Part shown: piece by piece, positions 58,710 through 64,000 of the stretch
How positions within the stretch are numbered: the first letter of the stretch is position 1
Layout of the letters: every line of letters begins with the position of its first letter
DNA from: Saccharomycopsis phalli
Lineage: Eukaryota; Ascomycota; Saccharomycetes; Ascoideales; Saccharomycopsidaceae
DNA length: 64,000 nucleotides
Direction of reading: 5' to 3'
NCBI GenBank assembly: GCA_020342235.1
Contig: CP073218.1
Location: 372,001-436,000 of the forward strand
The notes under the pieces: model-generated
The model's input: the letters and a program-made list of their open reading frames with translations, nothing else
What the model was told of the DNA's origin: nothing
The model's database searches: none
Translations under genes and position numbers: made by a program

Positions 58710-60224
58710 TTACTCGGGGAATGATTCAAACAATCCTTCATACTCGGATCTCGTACAATAACTGATATTCTTCACCCATGTACTCTCAGCAACTTCATCT
58801 ATCTGGAGCCTCTTTGTAAAATCCACATTTAGCATTTTCAAGACTACCGTCTTACTCTCAAATGACAACTCCTTGACAAACCTTAGTGTATCTGGATTGT
58901 TAGCAATCAAATTATTGATTTTATCGTTAAGATCATTGCAGTTGGTAATAGGCAAGCTTCGTAGTAGTTCTGACTGCATATACAACATTGAAAATTTCAG
59001 AAACTCTTCAACTTTCTCCTTTTCTGCATAGTCCCAAGGTTTATACAAATGAAGTGATAAATACAAGTAGCAGATCGCCAAGGCCCATATGTCTAACAGA
59101 AATAAATTGTCTTTTAGTTTCAAGAGATAGTTTTCGCACAATTGCAACTGGTCTTTGTTTAGCAGAGACTTATTAGAGCTAAACAAGTCTAGCAACTTCA
59201 CTTTCTTATCGGATAGGAACAACTCAGGGGCCCTATAGCTCTTTGTTCCAATATGGCTGATATCTATGTGTTGGATATCGTCAAAGTTGCTGAGACTCAT
59301 TCCAAAGTCGGTGAGCTTCATGATATAGTTATCATCAATGAGGAAGTTATCTAGCTTCACATCTAAATGACAGATATTTTTATCGTGCAAGTACTTAACT
59401 GCATTCATCATTTGCTTAAAAATGTTATCCTTAAGCTTCTGTGTAAAAGGCACCTTTAGCTGATGTTTTTGTTTCTCCGTCTTCACGAGGAAGGAAAAGA
59501 GGTCTCCATTGTGGTAGTATGGCAACACCAATGACCAATACTGAGACCCGTCAAAAAAATCTTTGCACAAGTTATATACAGGAGCAATATATCGATGCCT
59601 CAACTGCGTCATTATTTCATACTCTTTGTAACAAAGCTCGTCGTACAGTTCGTCAACTGATTGATGACCCTGAACTCTTTTAAACACTTTTATAACCACA
59701 AGAGTATCCTGGCTCTTTAATTTACTTTTTATCACCCAGCCACCAAAACCATTAAATATAATATTATCCTCCAAAGATGAGGGTAAGATCCCATCAGACA
59801 TCAGCCGCTTAACCGCAGATGTGGATGTATCCTCGGACTTTACAACATTACTGGTATCTTTCATGTCCGCCTGTTCTTCCTTTGAATTCACAGTAGCAGT
59901 CTCCTTTGGAGTCTCATTGGTACAACACATGTCACAAACTGACACTCCGAATTTGAAATGTGCATGAGTAACAGTAGGGGTTCTTTGAATATCAGGTTTA
60001 TCACCCTTGCTCCCAAGAGAATATATTTTGCTGCTACTATATGAGTTGGATGAGAGAGTCCCCATGGTGTTTCGTCTCTCCGACAGCTCAATCGGGTCTA
60101 TTTTAGGAATAGGCTTGGGCTGTGCCTTCCTCCTCACTTGGCTGTTTTCAGTTTTCACCGGGTCCTTTTCAGGACTCTTTCTAGCGGCCTTTTCCGACTT
60201 CTTTCTATGAAATAATGATCTCAT
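58710..60224 (-). CDS. Fungal protein kinase, non-RD, possibly Hal5/Sat4-like
   Basis: 504 residues. The N-terminal 150 residues are basic and serine-rich with a CDMCC cluster at 97-101. The kinase domain runs from about 154 to 495: glycine-rich strand FNGFGGWVIKS, K179 in VVIKVFKR, catalytic loop HLDVKLDN (286-293) in which leucine replaces the usual arginine, DFG at 306-308, and SYRAPE ending at 334. The HxDxKLDN loop and the domain order recall the fungal Npr1/Hal5 group of transporter-regulating kinases, but the match is loose. An insertion of about 35 residues follows the APE motif. A CACGTG palindrome is 70 bp upstream. Confidence 0.7.
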   Translation of the reverse strand: MRSLFHRKKSEKAARKSPEKDPVKTENSQVRRKAQPKPIPKIDPIELSERRNTMGTLSSNSYSSSKIYSLGSKGDKPDIQRTPTVTHAHFKFGVSVCDMCCTNETPKETATVNSKEEQADMKDTSNVVKSEDTSTSAVKRLMSDGILPSSLEDNIIFNGFGGWVIKSKLKSQDTLVVIKVFKRVQGHQSVDELYDELCYKEYEIMTQLRHRYIAPVYNLCKDFFDGSQYWSLVLPYYHNGDLFSFLVKTEKQKHQLKVPFTQKLKDNIFKQMMNAVKYLHDKNICHLDVKLDNFLIDDNYIMKLTDFGMSLSNFDDIQHIDISHIGTKSYRAPELFLSDKKVKLLDLFSSNKSLLNKDQLQLCENYLLKLKDNLFLLDIWALAICYLYLSLHLYKPWDYAEKEKVEEFLKFSMLYMQSELLRSLPITNCNDLNDKINNLIANNPDTLRFVKELSFESKTVVLKMLNVDFTKRLQIDEVAESTWVKNISYCTRSEYEGLFESFPE

Positions 60225-60850
60225 ATTTAACCATGTTCAATAATAACCGTGATTATTTCCATCCAAAAAGCCAAGAAAATCTTACATCATTGTCACGTGT
60301 ATCACTCAGTCCACGTTCCCCGGAGAGAAGGTTTTCTGTAGGCGGAGACAAAGCGATGAGATTTTACTGGAGCTGTGCCATTTAGCGTATTTGTGTCTCA
60401 GGTTTATGTCCATGTCTTTTGCATGCAACATTTGGTCAAGATAATCTTTATGGACGCATAGCAAATGCAGATCAGTGATTAGCAATATTGTGGGGATACT
60501 ATAAGAAATAGTCGACTGACACCCCATGGCTTATCCGCATGGTCGGATGGGCACCTGAACACCAGCTTAGAAAGTCAGGGTATTATTTAGGAAGCGGAGT
60601 AATACTGGCTTCCCCATTTGCCAGATATGGCAATACGAAAATATTTGAATACTAACTGGAACTGTACCTTAATAATAAATGTAGATGACCTGACAAAATG
60701 TCTTAATATACAAAGATAAGCTTTACCAACATAGGCACATGCTGCAATATGTTTGTCCATGATTTAATTGAGATATACATACTAACTGGTTAATCCATAG
60801 TTCCTTACCTTTTACCCTTCCGGTAATTTATCTTTTACCCTTCAGGTAAC
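60225..60850. other. Spacer between RAD27 and the kinase gene
   Basis: 626 bp with the kinase promoter at the left and the RAD27 3' UTR at the right. The right end contains two copies of the 23-bp repeat that continues into RAD27. The frame 60306-60527 has no recognisable content. No RNA gene was seen. Confidence 0.5.
60294..60299. promoter_or_regulatory. CACGTG upstream of the kinase gene
   Basis: GTCACGTGT, 70 bp before the ATG of the 504-residue kinase. It matches the TCACGTG form seen at LSC1, MDM31/32 and the other kinase gene. Confidence 0.45.
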
Positions 60851-60877
60851 TCATCTTTTACCTTTCCGGAAACTCAT
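60809..60877. repeat. 23-bp tandem triplication across the RAD27 stop codon
   Basis: Three head-to-tail copies: 60809-60831, 60832-60854 and 60855-60877, each close to CTTTTACCCTTCCGGTAA plus five bases. The copy inside the gene encodes the last residues (MSFRKGKR); the TGA stop is at 60851-60853, within the middle copy. Because 23 is not a multiple of three, the extra copies do not extend the protein in frame. Confidence 0.85.
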
Positions 60878-61996
60878 CTTCGGCTTCTGTACTTTTGCTC
60901 CTTTGGTCTTAGCCTTCGGATCGGTCTTAGCCTTTGGCACTGCTTTGAAAAAACTATCCAATCTTCCCTGTACCCCACTCTTTGCACCTTTAGCCAATTT
61001 GGCTGCCCCACTCCGTATTCTCTCCTCGCTAAAACCGTTCTTCTCACACATAAACTTCACCAAATTCTCCATGTCTGGCTCCTTCCACTTCAACTCCACA
61101 TTCTCACCTTTGATAATCTCAGGCTCAAGGAAAAGCATTCTGGCCTGCGCATACTGCCAGTCCTGAGGAATTGTATACTTCCCGTACTTCTTGCTGTCGC
61201 TCTGGAACACCTCTATGATCCGCTCAATTGTCTTGTGCTCCTTGATCAACTTCAAGGCAGTAACCGGACCAATACCCTTGATAGTCTCGCAGTAGTCGCA
61301 TCCAAGCAATATACACAAGTCCACAAAGCTCGCAATATCCAATCCGAGCCCAGCGATAATCGTCTCTGTCTTCACCTCATCAACAGGTATCTTTCGTGCT
61401 TCAGAGTACGTCAAATGACGCAACAAAAACGGTGGGTTATAACACAATGTGTCCATATCTTCTGATGCTGCAGCATACACTTTCCCGGCCTTGGCCAACT
61501 CAGCACACTGTGCTTCAGCTTCACAAGGCGCAACAACGTACGGAATGCCCATATAGTCTAGTAACGTTCTCACTTCTTCATTCTGTTCACGCGTAGCCCT
61601 TACCGTCCGTCGCTGGAACTTGTTTATATCCTCAACGTTTCCTGCCTCTTTTGCTGCCTCAATATCGGCCTCGGCTTTTGCCTTTCGAGCAAGTCGCTTA
61701 TCCAACTCAAAAGACTTCAAGTCTGGAGGCTTTCCATCAAAGACATACATAGGTTTGAGTCCACTCTCAACCATCCGAATCGTTCGGTAAAAAAAACCAG
61801 ACAAATGACTCGTGGTCTGCCCGTCCTCATTCATCAACTGGTTACCATCCGATTGCCGAACTGCAATCAAATACTGATAAAGACACATTGAAGCATCAAT
61901 GGCAACTTTACGGCCAAAAAACGTCTTCATCTCCATAGATCGAATCGCTGTTGGAACATTTTCCGATATAAGTCGGTTCAAGCCTTTGATACCCAT
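60851..61996 (-). CDS. RAD27: Flap endonuclease FEN1/Rad27
   Basis: 381 residues from ATG 61996. It begins [10 protein letters not shown], as all FEN1 proteins must for substrate threading. Metal ligands include D34 (VAIDAS) and D87 (YVFDGKPP); the EAEAQCAEL and ASEDMDTL blocks and [13 protein letters not shown] (helix-hairpin-helix) follow. The PCNA-binding box is QGRLDSFF at 343-350, and the tail is lysine-rich and basic. Rad27 removes 5' flaps in Okazaki fragment maturation and long-patch base excision repair. There is no CTG codon in its 381 codons. An MluI cell-cycle box and an E2F-like motif lie within 32 bp of the start. Confidence 0.97.
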   Translation of the reverse strand: MGIKGLNRLISENVPTAIRSMEMKTFFGRKVAIDASMCLYQYLIAVRQSDGNQLMNEDGQTTSHLSGFFYRTIRMVESGLKPMYVFDGKPPDLKSFELDKRLARKAKAEADIEAAKEAGNVEDINKFQRRTVRATREQNEEVRTLLDYMGIPYVVAPCEAEAQCAELAKAGKVYAAASEDMDTLCYNPPFLLRHLTYSEARKIPVDEVKTETIIAGLGLDIASFVDLCILLGCDYCETIKGIGPVTALKLIKEHKTIERIIEVFQSDSKKYGKYTIPQDWQYAQARMLFLEPEIIKGENVELKWKEPDMENLVKFMCEKNGFSEERIRSGAAKLAKGAKSGVQGRLDSFFKAVPKAKTDPKAKTKGAKVQKPKMSFRKGKR

Positions 61997-62005
61997 ACTG
62001 CCAAA

Positions 62006-62011
62006 ACGCGT
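62006..62011. promoter_or_regulatory. MluI cell-cycle box (ACGCGT) at RAD27
   Basis: ACGCGT lies 10 bp upstream of the RAD27 ATG. It is the MBF-type site that drives G1/S expression of replication genes in yeasts. It is unusually close to the start, so it would fall in or near the 5' leader. Confidence 0.55.
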
Positions 62012-62020
62012 AATTAATAG

Positions 62021-62028
62021 TTTCGCGC
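62021..62028. promoter_or_regulatory. E2F/SBF-like motif (TTTCGCGC) at RAD27
   Basis: TTTCGCGC sits 25-32 bp upstream of the RAD27 ATG and 10 bp from the ACGCGT box, giving a tight pair of G1/S-type elements. Function is inference. Confidence 0.45.
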
Positions 62029-62270
62029 ATTTATTCTGGTCACATGCTACGCATTTTTCTTATGGTTATGAGCGGAAGGCGAACGGCGGGATGTGTACAT
62101 TATTTCATTACCAGCTTAGTAATACATGTGTCATAGCCATGGCAGCCTTCAAGGAAAGCTCTATAATAGCGCAGTTTACAATTTTTTTTAGGTAGCTAGC
62201 TTGCTAGGATTTTTCTGCTAATGATATCCTCAATTTACGCTAATTTATGCCTCAATATGCACCAACCTCA

Positions 62271-62278
62271 CACGTTTT
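62271..62278 (+). promoter_or_regulatory. Pho4-type site (CACGTTTT) upstream of the VTC gene
   Basis: CACGTTTT, about 80 bp before the VTC ATG, equals the core of the phosphate-response element UASp1 type (CACGTT with a T tail). VTC genes are known Pho4 targets in S. cerevisiae; use here is inference. Confidence 0.45.
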
Positions 62279-62354
62279 AGCCCCTTTGAGCTATGCAAGA
62301 AGAGCAGAGATTATTTCTTCTCGAGAAATTATTTCATATTCATAACTCTTCGCT

Positions 62355-64000
62355 ATGCTTTTCTCTGTAAAGTTGGAAAAGGAGATTTACGCTCCTTGGA
62401 AGAAACACTACATCAATTATGAGAATCTCAAAAAGTTGCTCAAGGAGAATGTTTATTATCAGCCAAACAACAATGGCTCCACCAAAGTGTGGACAGAAAA
62501 GAACGAGAGTGACTTTGTTCACCAGCTTGATTTAGAATTGGAAAAAGTTTACTCTTTTCAAAACGAGGAGTACAAGAAGATTGACAAGAAAGTTAGCGAC
62601 TTGGAGGACTTGATTGACAGTAATGTTCAAGATACTTCTGACCCTTCCAACATCTCAACTTTCCTTGCAAATTTTGACTACAAGTCGTTCCAAAATGACT
62701 TGGAAGAGACATTGACTTTGGCGAAAGAGTTGGACCATTTTGCTCGTGTTAACTTCACTGGCTTTGTTAAAGTCGTTAAAAAGCATGACAGACTCCACAA
62801 CAATTACACAGTGAAGCCGTTGCTCAATGTGCGATTGAATGAGTTGCCTTTCCACTCAGAGGACTACTCTCCGCTTTTGTACAGATTATCAATGTTGTAC
62901 AACTTCCTTCGAGAAAATTATTCCACCAAATTGCCTTCGTCTGTCAACAATAGCTTGACTTTGAACTCCGTCAACTCGTCCAAGGCCGTCACTAACAAGA
63001 CCAAGAGTTTTAAGAGTTTCAAGTTCTGGATTCATCCTGACAACTTGATGGAGGTCAAGACTAAGATTCTCAGACATTTGCCTGTGTTAATTTACTCTGG
63101 AAATGACGATGATGTCAACGACACTGACAACAGTATCACTTCTTTGTACTTTGACAACTACGACTTTGAGCTATACAACTCGAAGTTGCAGAAGAACAAC
63201 AACTCTCCTACTTTGCGTTTAAGATGGAACGGTAAGTTGATTGAAAAGCCAGATATCTTCTTGGAGGAAAAAAAGTTTTTTAAAGGTGAGGAGAAGGAGG
63301 ATGCGCCAGACACTACCCCAGAGAAACTTGTTTCTCTCAAGTTGAAGGAAAAGCACATTAATAGCTTTATCTTCAGCACCGAGCCTTCCGCTGTAAACAA
63401 GGTCATTGCCAAGCTCAAGGGCGACGAAAATGCTGTTAGAGGGTTGCATCTGTTTATCCAAGAGAACCAATTACAACCAACCTTGAGATGTGTATACACC
63501 CGTACTGCTTTCCAGATTCCGGGTGATGACCGGGTTCGAATCATTATTGACAGTGACATCTTGTTCATTAGAGAAGATGCCTTTGACAAGTTTCGACCAA
63601 TTAGAGACCCTCAAGAATGGCACAGAACTGATATCGACTCTAACGTTGAAAACCCATTGAGCTTGCTCAGAAAGGGCGAGTATGCCAAATTTCCATTTTC
63701 CGTCATGGAGATCACTGTCCAAGACCATGCAGAAGGATCCTTGGACAACCAAATCAAATTGTCCTTTACCCGAAAGTCCGGCAAGTGGATTGAGGAATTG
63801 ACTTCATCGCATTTGGTGAAGGAAGTACCAAACTTCTCCAAGTTTATACAAGGAATTGCGTCCTTGTATACAGAAGACGACAGATTGGATATTTTGCCAT
63901 TTTGGTTACCTGAGTTGGAAAAGGACATCCGCAAGGATCCAAAGGAAGCCTATGATGAGGAGTTAAAGCAAATACAAACCAGAAAGAAGTCCACCAGTCT
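62355..64000 (+). CDS. VTC2: Vacuolar transporter chaperone Vtc2/Vtc3 type, 5' part
   Basis: The frame starts at ATG 62355 and is open to the window end (548 codons seen). The SPX domain opens with MLFSVKLEKEIYAPWKKHYINYENLKKLL and includes FTGFVKVVKKHDRL, the basic patch that senses inositol pyrophosphates. The VTC central domain follows: ILRHLPVL, SLYFDNYDFELY, PTLRLRWNGK, then QPTLRCVYTRTAFQIPGDDRVR and EYAKFPFSVMEI. The close match to yeast Vtc2 extends to DILPFWLPELEKDIRK. The C-terminal membrane domain lies beyond the window. The VTC complex makes polyphosphate into the vacuole; Vtc2/Vtc3 are accessory to the Vtc4 polymerase. Vtc2 and Vtc3 cannot be separated here. Confidence 0.93.
   Translation, partial: MLFSVKLEKEIYAPWKKHYINYENLKKLLKENVYYQPNNNGSTKVWTEKNESDFVHQLDLELEKVYSFQNEEYKKIDKKVSDLEDLIDSNVQDTSDPSNISTFLANFDYKSFQNDLEETLTLAKELDHFARVNFTGFVKVVKKHDRLHNNYTVKPLLNVRLNELPFHSEDYSPLLYRLSMLYNFLRENYSTKLPSSVNNSLTLNSVNSSKAVTNKTKSFKSFKFWIHPDNLMEVKTKILRHLPVLIYSGNDDDVNDTDNSITSLYFDNYDFELYNSKLQKNNNSPTLRLRWNGKLIEKPDIFLEEKKFFKGEEKEDAPDTTPEKLVSLKLKEKHINSFIFSTEPSAVNKVIAKLKGDENAVRGLHLFIQENQLQPTLRCVYTRTAFQIPGDDRVRIIIDSDILFIREDAFDKFRPIRDPQEWHRTDIDSNVENPLSLLRKGEYAKFPFSVMEITVQDHAEGSLDNQIKLSFTRKSGKWIEELTSSHLVKEVPNFSKFIQGIASLYTEDDRLDILPFWLPELEKDIRKDPKEAYDEELKQIQTRKKSTS

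Noticed and set aside
63525-63545. A tRNA B-box-like phrase (GGGTTCGAATC)
   Set aside because: It lies inside the conserved VTC coding frame (DDRVRIII) and has no matching A box or cloverleaf.

Overview
This window is nuclear DNA from a budding yeast (Saccharomycotina). It holds about 30 protein genes, almost all without introns, on both strands, separated mostly by short AT-rich spacers. Nearly every large reading frame matches a yeast housekeeping gene: RAD27, HOG1, BTS1, DER1, MIS1, LSC1, TOS1, MIC60, IML2, ALG3, ATG33, TRS33, SHS1 and a VTC2-type gene. The CTG codon is very rare. I found none in RAD27 or LSC1, and the few I checked in other conserved genes fall where relatives carry small or polar residues. 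This suggests the CUG-Ser (CTG) clade, so CTG is probably read as serine; this is inference, not proof. No tRNA, rRNA, CRISPR array, transposon or virus-like element was recognised.

Layout. 1-5 kb: the 5' end of DOA1, a mitochondrial Pet20-like gene with a probable intron, the PI31-type proteasome regulator FUB1, an unknown gene and the dynactin actin-related protein ARP10. 5-14 kb: a very large Zn2Cys6 regulator, a glycerol-3-phosphate acyltransferase (SCT1/GPT2), geranylgeranyl diphosphate synthase (BTS1) and a derlin (DER1). 14-17.4 kb: a gene-poor stretch with one seven-helix membrane protein and one doubtful reading frame. 17.4-24 kb: a 2068-residue SH3/RasGEF protein. 24-32.6 kb: a Rid-family protein, mitochondrial C1-tetrahydrofolate synthase (MIS1), an SLC35F6-like transporter, succinyl-CoA ligase alpha (LSC1) and an MDM31/MDM32 inner-membrane protein. 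33-38.4 kb: the cell-wall protein TOS1, a 1.8 kb gap and a CorA-type magnesium transporter. 38.8-47 kb: a macro-domain protein, the HOG1 MAP kinase, a histidine-rich GPI protein, MIC60 and IML2. 47-55.5 kb: a minisatellite, then ALG3, ATG33, TRS33, a GH47 mannosidase and the septin SHS1. 56-64 kb: two protein kinases, RAD27 and the 5' part of a VTC2-type gene that runs off the window.

The genes do not form an operon-like system. Recurring themes are mitochondria (Pet20-like, MIS1, LSC1, MDM31/32, MIC60, ATG33), ER and glycan work (DER1, ALG3, GH47, TRS33), and stress, wall and polarity control (HOG1, TOS1, RasGEF, SHS1, kinases). CACGTG palindromes recur in intergenic DNA, including in front of LSC1, MDM31/32, MIC60 and both kinase genes. 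I saw nothing that looks like a wholly new biological system. The most unusual items are the RAD27 stop codon lying inside a 23-bp tandem triplication, the ambiguous intron/start of the Pet20-like gene, and a small histidine-rich surface protein.
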